Shown: positions 8,947 through 17,940 of the stretch, one piece after another
Position numbering within the stretch: the first letter of the stretch is position 1
How the letters are laid out: each line of letters begins with the position of its first letter
NCBI RefSeq assembly: GCF_004353845.1
Contig: NZ_CP037864.1
Span: 2,666,001-2,730,000, forward strand
Direction: 5' to 3'
DNA from: Citrobacter arsenatis
GTDB lineage: Bacteria; Pseudomonadota; Gammaproteobacteria; Enterobacterales; Enterobacteriaceae
Length of the DNA stretch: 64,000 nucleotides
Position numbers and translations under genes: made by a program
The notes under the pieces: model-generated
What the model saw: only the letters and a program-made list of their open reading frames with translations
Told to the model about the DNA's origin: nothing
Database searches by the model: none

Positions 8947-9864
8947 TTAATAGCAAAAGTAGCGAATGAAATGGAAAAACACCGGCGCGGTGAAGATCAG
9001 AGAATCCAGTCGGTCAAGGATCCCGCCATGACCTGGCAGTAATGTTCCACTGTCCTTCACGCCGATGTCGCGCTTGATTGCCGACATCACCACATCGCCA
9101 CAAAAACCACTGATGCCGATAATAAAGCCCGCCAGCAGCGACAACGGAATGCTTAACGGTGTCATCAGCGGACCAAGTAGCGCCGCCATCAGCGTGGTGG
9201 TCGCTACGCCGCCGACCAGACCCGCCAGCGTCTTATTAGGGCTGATTCTGGGCATCACTTTGATACGACCAATCGATTTGCCCCACAGGTACTGCGCAAT
9301 ATCGTTGAATTCCGTTAAGCCAACCAGGAACAGCACCAGCAATGCGCCGGTTTGTTGACCATCATCAGGCAGAACCAGCAAAAATGCGACATGGCTGAAG
9401 GCAAAAACGGTGGTCATCAGGCTCCAGTGATGCTGCGAGGCATAGCGCAAGAAGCCCTGAGTATCGCCCGCAATGACCATCCGCACGGGTAAGAATAAAA
9501 AAGCATAGACCGGAATAAACACCACAAACATGCCGTACCAGTTAATGCCAATCAGCCAGTAGTTGACTGGAATAGCAATGAACATCCACAGCAACGGCAT
9601 GCGATCGGTCTGACGCGACGGCACCAGCGTCAAAAATTCCTTTAACGCCATAAAGCTGACCAGTGCAAAAAAGGTCAGTGCCAGCCAGTGCGGACTTAAA
9701 ATCGCCAGAGAAAACAGGACGATGATTATCCACCAGGTGCGAATGCGTAGCGTCAGTTCCCGCCAGTCTTTGTCCGGCCTTCGCCACACCAGCAATCCAT
9801 TCACCACTGTTGCAACCAGCAGCAGTGCAAAAATGACCGCGAGTGACTTCTCCAGCAGCATCAT
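8947..9864 (-). CDS. ynbB: YnbB: CDP-diglyceride synthase-like (CdsA family)
   Basis: 305-aa polytopic inner-membrane protein with about eight hydrophobic segments. The CTP-transferase signature is intact near the C-terminus: SAIKRDIGVKDSG, then PGHGGILDRLDS, as in CdsA. The family converts phosphatidate and CTP to CDP-diacylglycerol. Its ATG overlaps the end of ynbA by 4 bp (ATGA type). As the housekeeping cdsA is expected elsewhere, this is a second, operon-dedicated copy that supplies the activated lipid to YnbA. Confidence 0.92.
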   Translation of the reverse strand: MMLLEKSLAVIFALLLVATVVNGLLVWRRPDKDWRELTLRIRTWWIIIVLFSLAILSPHWLALTFFALVSFMALKEFLTLVPSRQTDRMPLLWMFIAIPVNYWLIGINWYGMFVVFIPVYAFLFLPVRMVIAGDTQGFLRYASQHHWSLMTTVFAFSHVAFLLVLPDDGQQTGALLVLFLVGLTEFNDIAQYLWGKSIGRIKVMPRISPNKTLAGLVGGVATTTLMAALLGPLMTPLSIPLSLLAGFIIGISGFCGDVVMSAIKRDIGVKDSGTLLPGHGGILDRLDSLIFTAPVFFHFIRYFCY

Positions 9865-10466
9865 TTCGCCCCCTCTTCGCGTAAGGCGCTTTTACAGCGG
9901 TTAATCACCGTCCATAGCAGCAACAGCGTAGCAACTCCCCACAGCATGTTGTTCCACTGCACAAGCTGTGGCCACAGAGTCAATGCCAGCCCCCATGCAC
10001 CAAATACCAGCGCCCGGTCACTTTTGCCCAGCGGCCCGGCATAGCTACGAACGCCATTAATCGTTTGTGCCAGAACGCCGCAAAACTCCGTCATTACCGC
10101 ACAAAACAGCATTACCATAACCAGCACGACGTTACTGTCGGGGAGGAACATAAACGGCATATAAAGCGCTATATCGGACAAAATATCCCCGCTCTCGTTC
10201 AGAATGGCCCCAAGACGCGATTGTTGGTGACATTCACGCGCCAGCATACCGTCGAGCGCATTGAGCGCCATTCGGATAAACAGCACGATGGGCAGGAGAA
10301 AAAAATATTCAGGTTGGGGGAAAATCACCAGTCCAGCGCCGGTGAAAAAAGATAGCGCCATCGCGGCAAGGGTAACGTGATTCGCCGTGACGCCTTTTTT
10401 ATGTAGCCAAAACATTAATGGGCGCAGAAGCGCCTGGAAGGCGGGCTTGACCTGATAAAGCGTCAT
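9861..10466 (-). CDS. ynbA: YnbA: CDP-alcohol phosphatidyltransferase-like membrane protein
   Basis: 201 aa, the same length as K-12 YnbA, with about six hydrophobic segments. The CDP-alcohol phosphotransferase motif DGMLAR-x8-G-x3-N-x3-D is at residues ~72-94. The first and third of the four metal-binding Asp of the canonical motif are Asn here (NALDG and AILNESGD). Family members join CDP-diacylglycerol to an alcohol or sugar phosphate. Start chosen at the third of three tandem codons (GTG, ATG, ATG), 5 nt from AGGAG. It is the first gene of the lipid operon, 112 bp downstream of ydbL on the same strand. Confidence 0.92.
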   Translation of the reverse strand: MTLYQVKPAFQALLRPLMFWLHKKGVTANHVTLAAMALSFFTGAGLVIFPQPEYFFLLPIVLFIRMALNALDGMLARECHQQSRLGAILNESGDILSDIALYMPFMFLPDSNVVLVMVMLFCAVMTEFCGVLAQTINGVRSYAGPLGKSDRALVFGAWGLALTLWPQLVQWNNMLWGVATLLLLWTVINRCKSALREEGAK

Positions 10467-10578
10467 CATCACTCCTTGATAATTTACGGTTTTGACTATA
10501 GTGGATTAATTAACAGTACCCGCCTATTACTTTTCTTTGGATTAAATAGAAATCGGATTCTATCTACAACCCTGTCGA

Positions 10579-10902
10579 TTATTTTCTCAGCCACTTACCA
10601 TTAATACCCTGGACGTACTCTCCCGGTTTCGCGCGGGCAACCAGCTTTTGTCCGGCCATTTTCGCGACTTCATCTGGCGGAATGTTGTTGCTCTTGGCCA
10701 GTTGCTGATAGCTGGCGCTGCGCGCTTTGTTAATCTCACTCACCAGCGACTGCGTTTCGGCATCCGTTTGCAATGCCACCAGATAACCATTAAGCGTTTC
10801 ACCTACCCGCCCCTGGGTTCTGGCTTCATTCAGGGTCAACGCCCACACGTTTCCGCTGAGTAAACTCAGCGCCACCAGGATCACTGCAAGCTGTTTTTTC
10901 AT
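10579..10902 (-). CDS. ydbL: YdbL: periplasmic DUF1318 protein of the YdbH system
   Basis: 107 aa with a clear signal peptide (MKKQLAVILVALSLLSGNVWA) cleaved before LTLNEAR. The mature DUF1318 domain holds the typical segments GRVGETLNGYL, INKARSASYQQLAK and VAKMAGQKLV. In E. coli YdbL works with YdbH and YnbE in the envelope and has been proposed to act as a chaperone for their assembly. It lies 7 bp after ynbE in the same operon. Confidence 0.94.
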   Translation of the reverse strand: MKKQLAVILVALSLLSGNVWALTLNEARTQGRVGETLNGYLVALQTDAETQSLVSEINKARSASYQQLAKSNNIPPDEVAKMAGQKLVARAKPGEYVQGINGKWLRK

Positions 10903-10909
10903 TGTAACC

Positions 10910-11101
10910 TCAGAACAGATCGCTGCGCGATTTCAATAAGCTCTCAACGTCTTTATCGACTTTGATATGGATCTCATGCTCGATTTTGACGTTCATATTA
11001 ATCGTGATCGGCTCTTTTGGCGCAGCCACTTCGATTCTGGGTGTGCACCCAACCAGCAGAGATGAAGCCAGCAGACCCAGCGCGGCAGCTATCGTTTTCA
11101 T
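10910..11101 (-). CDS. ynbE: YnbE: outer-membrane lipoprotein partner of YdbH
   Basis: 63-aa lipoprotein: signal MKTIAAALGLLASSLLVGC with lipobox LVGC, then a short mature chain with an alternating strand (ITINMNVKIEHEIHIKV). In E. coli YnbE pairs with the C-terminus of YdbH to complete a lipid bridge to the outer membrane. The start ATG overlaps the ydbH stop by 4 bp. Confidence 0.95.
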   Translation of the reverse strand: MKTIAAALGLLASSLLVGCTPRIEVAAPKEPITINMNVKIEHEIHIKVDKDVESLLKSRSDLF

Positions 11102-13737
11102 TGTTGTTCCTCACATTCCTTGCCTTCCGGGCAATGGGTTTCCGGCAGCGTTGCATTTTGTTCAAGCCATGCCTGTAAATTGTCGCCAAAACGCAAACTG
11201 CGCCATAGCGTAAAGACGTTTTCCTCGTGGGTGTAATTCAAATTAACCGTCCCCACTTTGCCATCCACCCGACTGTTGCCCGTCACCGTTGCCTGCATGG
11301 TCAAGACACCGAGGTTATCCAGATTTATTTTCGTCCAGGAATGGCTTATTTCCATATAACGCAGCCAGTTAATGGCCGCCCCCGCCGCCATATTATCTTT
11401 GACGACGGCATCCGCCGTGTCCTTATCAATACGCAGCGTCATAGGCCCCGGGTTGGTTAACCATCCATCTTTGATGATCCACTTTTCGTTATCCAGCCAT
11501 AATGGCAATGCACCGCTGACTGGGCCAGACATGGCGAACTGCTTGGGATTAACCGCGCTGATAAGCTCACTCAAGGAGATATTCTGCACGCGTAATAATG
11601 CAGGATCGTGCTGCGGCATCCGCAGTTGCTGCATAATGACTTTGCCCCCCAACAGCTCGGCGCTGACATCGCTTAGCAGTAACGGATTGGCTTCACTCCA
11701 GGGATACGCCCCCTGCAGATCGGCGGCGATATTTTTCACCGTGACCTGATTCACCACTTCGGCAATACGCAGTGAAATAGGTCCACGCGTACCCAACTGC
11801 CATGCGCCTTCGCTAAACCGGAAAGGCAACACAAAATCAACGCCGTTAATTTGGTTATCGGGCATCCAGGCGCTACCGCCCTTTAATACTCCATGGCCGC
11901 CTGCTTCAAAGCCCTGATCCGGAGCCGCTGAAAACGCAACCTGTGCATACAGTTCGCCTTCACGTAGCTTCATTTTCCAGTCTGGCGGAATAAGCGGCTG
12001 AAATACGGTGAGCGATTGTTTCGGCCACCAGGCCAGTCCGCGCAGACGGATCCCGTCCCAGCGACCATTAAGTTGCACGGGACCAATCGCGCCCGCGTGA
12101 AGTTGACCTTTGAACTGAAAAATCGTCGGATCGGTACCTTCCACACTGAACTTCAGGGTTGACGGCGGTAACACGCTTCCCCCGGTGAAGGTGGTGTTTC
12201 CCGCGTCCAGCGACAGCGCACCGCTGAATGTCGGTTTATTAGCATCCCGTACCCAGACGATCGGCTCATCCATCACCAGACGCGGGTTTTCCACCTTCAT
12301 AGTGCCGTATTGCAGATGGTCAAAGCCGGTGGAGAGATCAAAAAGCTTCAGGGTGTTGTCATGCCACTCCCCCTTACCCGCCACGTCCCAACGCGCATGC
12401 ATCGGCGTAAAGCTACCTTCACCCCAGTATCTCCACTGCCAGCGACCCGCATCAGGAAGAAAATCATTTGCCAGACCATCCAGATGCAGTTCAAAACCGC
12501 CCATCTGGTTTTCATGTGCACGCAATATAGCCTGCAGACGGCCATCTACGCCGCGTTGCGTTACTTTTACGCCCGCCAGTGGCCAGCGGATTTCGTCAAT
12601 ATCCAGCGAGTCAATCACTCGCCCACGCGAACGCAACAGCGCCCCCGGCTCGAAAGCGAGCTGCGGGTCGGTCAGGCTTCCGGTGAGCCTGGCGGGTAAT
12701 TTTGCGTAGAAGATCAGGTCATTCTGTTTCGCTTCACCAATCAACTGCAACGGCATATCGCTACTATCCACACCCAGCTTACCCGGCCCCAGTGTTAATA
12801 CAGCGTTTCCTTTACCGGCATCGCCTTGTGTAAGAATGTTCAGACGCCCACTCACCACCGCGTTTTCCAGCCCGGCCTGCCAGTTTTCAACTTTCATGCC
12901 CAGCCGCCCGCTGAGCGGGAATCCCTGATAAGGCCAGTTCCAACGACCATCGCTGATGGTCAACTGCTGGCGGGTTATTTCCCACGGAAGATCGAGCAGC
13001 GGATCGGCATTATCACGCGCCATGACGATCAGTTGTCCGCTGTTTTCTTGCCACTCCAGTTCGGCATCCACAAGCGTTGGCTCCTGCGGCAAACTCAGCG
13101 TCGCAACCGCATGACCGCTCACTGGTAACCCATCAGGGACCAGCGGCATGGTAAATTCACCGACCAGTTTTACCGGCGGTTGCCCTTCAAATGCAGCGAT
13201 ATCCAGCTCATTTACCGTGAGATTTTGCCCATGCAAACGCCCCTGGAATTTAACCTTTTCACCCTGGTAGCGCAGTTGCTGGGTAGAAGGCGTTAGCGAA
13301 AGAGACAATTTCCCCTGCCATTCCTGCCAGGGAGAGAGAATAAGTCTGTCGATGTTAATCCAGGTATTGGGCAGCATCGATTGCCATTCAGCCAGCGTTT
13401 TGGGAGCTACCGGAGACGCTTCTGTCTGCGGCAATTTGGCCAGGCAAGCTGAATCCAGCTCAATTGTCCCGACATTGAGCAACCAGCGGCTGGGGTGAGA
13501 AAGGTCCGCCTGAGTAATGCGCGCTAGCGGGCAGTCATCAACCAGATAGCGAAGTTCCGGGATATGTAGCCCATGCTTTGTCAGCCGTGGGCTTTCATCC
13601 AGCGCGATGCGCGTACCAACAGGTAACCAGACGCCCACCAGCGTAGGAACCCACAAGCCAAGCGTCATTACCAGCGTCAGCGGCACGAGAATCAATAATA
13701 AGAGGAGTGCCAGAACGGCTTTATATTTACCCTTCAT
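11098..13737 (-). CDS. ydbH: YdbH: AsmA-like intermembrane phospholipid transport protein
   Basis: 879 aa, matching K-12. A single N-terminal membrane anchor (about residues 6-32, rich in Leu and Val) is followed by a very long periplasmic chain of beta-strand-rich repeats typical of AsmA-like/TamB/YhdP proteins, and a polar Glu/Cys-rich tail. In E. coli YdbH, TamB and YhdP are partly redundant carriers of phospholipid from inner to outer membrane. Here it heads ydbH-ynbE-ydbL, which is followed on the same strand by the ynb lipid-enzyme genes. No frameshift. Confidence 0.95.
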   Translation of the reverse strand: MKGKYKAVLALLLLLILVPLTLVMTLGLWVPTLVGVWLPVGTRIALDESPRLTKHGLHIPELRYLVDDCPLARITQADLSHPSRWLLNVGTIELDSACLAKLPQTEASPVAPKTLAEWQSMLPNTWINIDRLILSPWQEWQGKLSLSLTPSTQQLRYQGEKVKFQGRLHGQNLTVNELDIAAFEGQPPVKLVGEFTMPLVPDGLPVSGHAVATLSLPQEPTLVDAELEWQENSGQLIVMARDNADPLLDLPWEITRQQLTISDGRWNWPYQGFPLSGRLGMKVENWQAGLENAVVSGRLNILTQGDAGKGNAVLTLGPGKLGVDSSDMPLQLIGEAKQNDLIFYAKLPARLTGSLTDPQLAFEPGALLRSRGRVIDSLDIDEIRWPLAGVKVTQRGVDGRLQAILRAHENQMGGFELHLDGLANDFLPDAGRWQWRYWGEGSFTPMHARWDVAGKGEWHDNTLKLFDLSTGFDHLQYGTMKVENPRLVMDEPIVWVRDANKPTFSGALSLDAGNTTFTGGSVLPPSTLKFSVEGTDPTIFQFKGQLHAGAIGPVQLNGRWDGIRLRGLAWWPKQSLTVFQPLIPPDWKMKLREGELYAQVAFSAAPDQGFEAGGHGVLKGGSAWMPDNQINGVDFVLPFRFSEGAWQLGTRGPISLRIAEVVNQVTVKNIAADLQGAYPWSEANPLLLSDVSAELLGGKVIMQQLRMPQHDPALLRVQNISLSELISAVNPKQFAMSGPVSGALPLWLDNEKWIIKDGWLTNPGPMTLRIDKDTADAVVKDNMAAGAAINWLRYMEISHSWTKINLDNLGVLTMQATVTGNSRVDGKVGTVNLNYTHEENVFTLWRSLRFGDNLQAWLEQNATLPETHCPEGKECEEQQ

Positions 13738-13960
13738 GGGTAGTTAATATCCTGATTTAGCGAAAATTTAAGCCGGTTTCGGCGTCTATTGTGGCATGTT
13801 TAGCTAAATATGCCCACCTTAAGAATAGATGTCATTGAAGTATATGTATTATTTATGAATTGAAAGATGTTGCGAAAATGAATAATTATTCATTAATATA
13901 GGCCTTTGTTTTATATGGCACGTTGTTACACGTGCCGTCGGGAATATAAATAATTCAGAC

Positions 13961-14173
13961 TCAATGAGGTCTCAGTTCTCCATCGCTATGTTTCGGTCCA
14001 ATACGGCCCGCTTCTATCAGAATTTCCTCAATGAGTTCTTCAAGGCACTCCCTACCATGATGATCGCAGACCAGATGTACCTGCCGGGAAATCTCTTCAG
14101 GTTTCATACCATCACATAACGCCGCCTTAAGCATTAAGGTGGCCCATCGTTTTGCTTCAGAGTGAGTTAACAT
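13961..14173 (-). CDS. small acidic hypothetical protein (70 aa)
   Basis: Unrecognised 70-aa ORF, apparently helical, with a run of acidic residues (ECLEELIEEILIEAG) and the motif VCDHHGRECLEE. The ATG at 14171-14173 is preceded by GGGAGGGGTC, a very strong ribosome site, so I take it as real. It is the last gene of the accessory island, downstream of and co-oriented with the broken chitosanase-DUF2272 gene. It could be a regulator or a protective partner of that enzyme; both are guesses from position. Confidence 0.65.
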   Translation of the reverse strand: MLTHSEAKRWATLMLKAALCDGMKPEEISRQVHLVCDHHGRECLEELIEEILIEAGRIGPKHSDGELRPH

Positions 14174-14245
14174 GACCCCTCCCGATATTTGCTACCTGTA
14201 TAAGCGTAGCCTTCCGGATGTGATTCGGCAGGCTTTTTATCTGTG

Positions 14246-15655
14246 TTAAATGCGACATCCCATGATAGCAAACAACGTTTCACCTCCTTGTGTCCCAGCA
14301 GTCAGATACCCCTCTGCGCTAAGAGCCAGCGGGCGTCGTGTTACAGAATTCCCGACATTTCCGCCAATGACCTCAATCTGATCGGTCCCTACTGAAACAA
14401 CCAGGTCGGTGTGGCTGCTGTAGTTGCCAAGGTGCTGATGATCGTAATCAACGACTTTGTCGGGATCTCTGTCCCAACAGACTAAATCCCCCACCTGCGG
14501 TTTACGCTCATTCAGCCTGTATCCCCAGTACAACGCTTTGGCATTACCCTGATTTCTGTCGCGTATCGATTTGCTGATGTACGTTGCATGCGACGCGGAA
14601 TAAGAAAAACGATCTTCGGCTCCGGCCTGGCGCATCACCCATGAAATAAATGCCGCCGACTACGGCCAGTCATGATCGCGACCATCAAGATCGTCTCGCC
14701 CTATCTTCTTCCAATACAAACCTACGCGCTGCCACCAACCATCCTCACCCTCTTTGTGCCCGGAATGAATAATGCCGCCATTACTGTTGTAGCGCTGCTC
14801 GCCAAAAAAATGCCATTCGTCGACAGCGATGGACGCGGTATTTGCGGTAAAACCAGCAGTGGACGCAGGCTCGGGCGGTATTCCCTCGTTACCATTAGTC
14901 ATTTCACCAAGGAAGGGAACAACCGGTTGCTCTGTCGGTAAAGCGGTTATCGGATGTCCGGAAATTTCAGGTGACGGTCCGACAAGTATGCCGTTGGCGT
15001 TGATGGGGACCAGTGCGAGATCCCAATTACCGCGATCGATTTCAAATCGCAAACACTTTGTCCGGTATACGGTAGGATGGAGTTCGGTGTTGCTGTGATT
15101 GGCCAACCACTCCTGTCGTACATTCACATATTGGGAAATCCAGGTGCGCTCATCGCCACCGCTGGCCGGAGGAACCTCAGGAAATCTGGCGCGTAAAAAA
15201 TGTAAAATACTGCCGCTGTGGACAAAAGAGTCATAAATTACCAGCATGGAAAGCGCATCTTTGAAGCCAAAAACCTGCGCCCAGTTCAGTGCGGGAACGT
15301 AATAGCGTTCATCAAAGAACCGATCCTGAACCGTCTTCATGATTGGATCATCTCGCCCCGCCTGCCGCAGTAAGGTTTTAAACTGTTCGTTGTCAACCAA
15401 CGGCTTATACCCAACCAGTGGTGCAAACGGGGCAAGTCCGGCGCTAAACACCCCGTTTGCATTCACATATCGGGTTACCAGATCCTGTAATTTTCCATAC
15501 TCCGTGGTTTGCGAGCGACCATAGGTCAACTGTCGGATCCCATGCGGGCCGTCATGGAATATCGCTATTACCGAGTAGTCCCCCTCGGCCGACCCGGTTT
15601 CAAACGCATTCAGGACGCGCTCACAAAGGCTCTTATTTGCTGGAGTAAGTATCAT
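14246..15655 (-). pseudogene. chitosanase (GH46-like) - DUF2272 fusion interrupted by an in-frame amber codon
   Basis: One 470-codon frame with a single TAG at 14660-14662. The N-terminal part (331 aa, ATG at 15655, ribosome site GAGAGGAT) resembles family-46 chitosanases: E19 in FETGSAEGDYSV, then DGPHGIRQLTYGRSQTTEY. After a Pro/Thr-rich linker the frame reads DHDWP-stop-SAAFISWVMRQAG, and the rest (SASHATYIS, VGDLVCWDRD, GGNVGNSVTRR) is DUF2272, a domain I associate with cell-wall enzymes. DUF2272 proteins usually have W just before SAAFISW, so the stop is probably a TGG to TAG change. Both halves stay free of other stops. The gene seems recently broken, or still makes the chitosanase half alone. 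Confidence 0.82.
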
Positions 15656-15693
15656 AAAATCCTCTCTATCGATATTAATGGCTGTTCTTACCG

Positions 15694-16091
15694 CTATTTT
15701 TTCGTACTGTTTGGTTTGTCCGGTTCTGCTGGCTTTGGCCCCGTGGAACGGACCTGCATTACGCGTTGAAGAATGTCGAACCAGAAAGGTCCGCCGAGAG
15801 AGACAGCGAAAACAGTGATCAGGCGACTATTTCAGAGGGAATATAAGAGGGACGCCCATGTTTGCCTTTGCTAAGCGATTGAACCAATGGGTGCTCAAAA
15901 AATTGGTTAATAAATTGCTTATCCGGCGCTAACTCTCCTGAAAACAATTCATCCAGTGCCGCGACAAGGTTTTTACTACGCAGATTGGTCCAGGCTGATA
16001 TCGCCTCAACAATGGCGGTGCATGTCATTGCAAAGACGAAATAAAGGGTCATCAACCCAATCAGAACATCGAGTGTCTCAAGCCCAAACAT
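15694..16091 (-). pseudogene. membrane-protein gene with internal deletion and frameshift
   Basis: The N-terminal fragment (ATG at 16091, ribosome site GAGAGGAAA) encodes 90 aa: a transmembrane segment in its first 35 residues (LIGLMTLYFVFAMTCTAIVEAI), an RSKNLVAALDEL stretch and GRPSYIPSEI, then stops at 15819. In another frame the next ~140 bp encode a coherent C-terminus: a hydrophobic segment (LITVFAVSLGGPFWFDILQ) and a polar tail PKPAEPDKPNSTKK ending at 15694. The two ends fit one protein whose middle was deleted with a frame change. It lies just upstream of the chitosanase gene on the same strand. Family not recognised. Confidence 0.65.
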
Positions 16092-16121
16092 ATCGATTTC
16101 CTCTCTACCACAAGTGTCAGG

Positions 16122-16275
16122 TCAACCGGAAGCTGAAAGTCGCGCAGATTCCTCCCTGAGAATATGGATCTCATGCGGTGAATAATCGGTAAGAGGTTCG
16201 TTGTAAATGAAGGTGACAAATCAATCAGAAGTCGCACGCCGCCAGGAGGAAGTAAAAACAGTTGTTGAAATTGAG
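16122..16275 (-). pseudogene. C-terminal remnant of an unknown gene upstream of the island
   Basis: Minus-strand reading gives protein-like text LLPPGGVRLLIDLSPSF in one frame, then YSPHEIHILREESARLSAS ending in a stop at 16122-16124 in another. This would be a frameshifted C-terminus of a gene whose 5' part is gone. It ends 30 bp before the next fragment's start. The evidence is weak. Confidence 0.35.
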
Positions 16276-16405
16276 TAACCTGCCCACACTAACAACAGAT
16301 GCGCTGAAATTATTCATTACGCCTATGACTATCAATAACTTTTTAGATTTTGTAAAATAATTTGAATTGGATTAATGTGACGTCAAAATCACTGGAGAAA
16401 GTCTT

Positions 16406-17395
16406 ATGAAACTCGCCATCTATAGTACAAAACAGTACGACAAGAAGTATCTGCAGCAGGTTAACGAGGCTTTTGGTTTTGAACTTGAATTCTTTGACTT
16501 TCTGTTGACGGAAAAAACAGCGAAAACCGCCCATGGCTGTGAAGCCGTGTGCATTTTCGTCAACGACGATGGCAGCCGCCCCGTTCTGGAAGAACTGAAA
16601 AAGCATGGCGTGAAATATATCGCGCTGCGCTGCGCCGGGTTCAATAACGTCGATCTCGACGCAGCAAAAGAGCTGGGCCTGCAGGTTGTGCGTGTGCCAG
16701 CCTACTCACCAGAAGCCGTCGCCGAACATGCGATTGGCATGATGATGACGCTGAATCGCCGTATTCACCGCGCCTATCAGCGTACCCGTGATGCCAACTT
16801 CTCTCTTGAGGGGCTGACCGGCTTTACCATGTATGGCAAAACGGCTGGGGTGATCGGTACCGGTAAAATCGGTATTGCTGCACTGCGGATCCTGAAAGGT
16901 TTTGGTATGCGCCTGCTGGCATTCGATCCCTACCCGAGCGCTGCTGCGCTGGAGTTAGGCGTTGAGTATGTTGATCTTAAAACGCTGTTCGCGGAGTCCG
17001 ATGTCATCTCCCTGCACTGCCCGTTAACGCCAGAGAATTATCATCTGCTCAATCACGAAGCCTTTGAGCAAATGAAAAATGGCGTGATGGTTATTAACAC
17101 CAGCCGCGGGGCGTTGATCGATTCGCAAGCCGCTATCGATGCGCTGAAAAACCAGAAAATTGGTTCTCTGGGTATGGACGTGTATGAAAACGAACGCGAC
17201 CTGTTCTTTGAAGATAAATCCAATGACGTGATTCAGGATGATGTGTTCCGCCGCCTGTCGGCCTGTCATAACGTCCTGTTCACCGGGCACCAGGCGTTTC
17301 TGACCGCCGAAGCGTTGACCAGTATTTCTGAGACGACGCTGCAGAATCTGGCGCAAATCTCCAAAGGCGAAAGTTGTCCAAACGCCCTCTTCTAA
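16406..17395 (+). CDS. ldhA: D-lactate dehydrogenase (fermentative)
   Basis: 329 aa, as in E. coli. It reduces pyruvate to D-lactate with NADH in the cytoplasm during fermentation. The D-2-hydroxyacid dehydrogenase fold is complete: NAD-binding VIGTGKIGIAALR near residue 146, catalytic Arg in NTSRGALID, Glu in YENERDLFFED and His in FTGHQAFLTAEA. The ribosome site is GGAGAAAGTCTT before ATG. A hairpin follows the stop, and hslJ is next on the same strand. Confidence 0.97.
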   Translation: MKLAIYSTKQYDKKYLQQVNEAFGFELEFFDFLLTEKTAKTAHGCEAVCIFVNDDGSRPVLEELKKHGVKYIALRCAGFNNVDLDAAKELGLQVVRVPAYSPEAVAEHAIGMMMTLNRRIHRAYQRTRDANFSLEGLTGFTMYGKTAGVIGTGKIGIAALRILKGFGMRLLAFDPYPSAAALELGVEYVDLKTLFAESDVISLHCPLTPENYHLLNHEAFEQMKNGVMVINTSRGALIDSQAAIDALKNQKIGSLGMDVYENERDLFFEDKSNDVIQDDVFRRLSACHNVLFTGHQAFLTAEALTSISETTLQNLAQISKGESCPNALF

Positions 17396-17402
17396 TCTCT
17401 CT

Positions 17403-17430
17403 GCTCCCCTGGTTTCAGGGGGGCATTTTC
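17403..17430 (+). terminator. ldhA terminator
   Basis: Stem GCTCCCCTG / CAGGGGGGC around GTTT, followed by ATTTTC, directly after the ldhA stop. Confidence 0.65.
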
Positions 17431-17507
17431 AGACAACCACCGATGATAAAACACTCAGTATCATTATTATATTGAATGTATTCCCGTCACAAACGTAGAG
17501 AAATTTA

Positions 17508-17927
17508 ATGAAGAACGTTGTCACGTTGATTGCGCTCAGCATGCTGATGGCTGGTTGTGTGAGCAATGGAAAAGTTTCCGTCAATCGCGAACAGTTGCAG
17601 CATCACCGCTTCGTTTTGCAAAGCGTGAATGGTAAAGCCGTCACCGTCGCCAATAACCCGCCTGAACTGAGTTTTGGCGAAAACATGACGGTATCGGGAA
17701 AGATGTGTAATCAATTCCACGGCCAGGGCAAGCTGTCTGACGGTGAGTTGAAGGTAAAAGATATGGCCATGACCCGCATGATGTGCGCCGATCCACAGCT
17801 TAACGCGCTCGACGGTATCGTCAGCGAAATGTTTAAGCAAGGCGCGCAGGTCGATCTGACTGCTGACCAGTTAACGCTGGCGACAGCAGAACAAACACTG
17901 ACGTATAAACTCGCGGATTTAATGTAG
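17508..17927 (+). CDS. hslJ: heat-shock lipoprotein HslJ (META domain)
   Basis: 139 aa. Lipoprotein signal with lipobox LMAGC (Cys 17), then a META/HslJ domain with the typical segment MTVSGKMCNQFHGQGKL and the paired MTRMMCADPQLNAL. In E. coli it is heat-inducible and linked to novobiocin resistance. It is placed between ldhA and ydbJ, as in K-12. Confidence 0.95.
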   Translation: MKNVVTLIALSMLMAGCVSNGKVSVNREQLQHHRFVLQSVNGKAVTVANNPPELSFGENMTVSGKMCNQFHGQGKLSDGELKVKDMAMTRMMCADPQLNALDGIVSEMFKQGAQVDLTADQLTLATAEQTLTYKLADLM

Positions 17928-17940
17928 GAAACGCGCGGGC

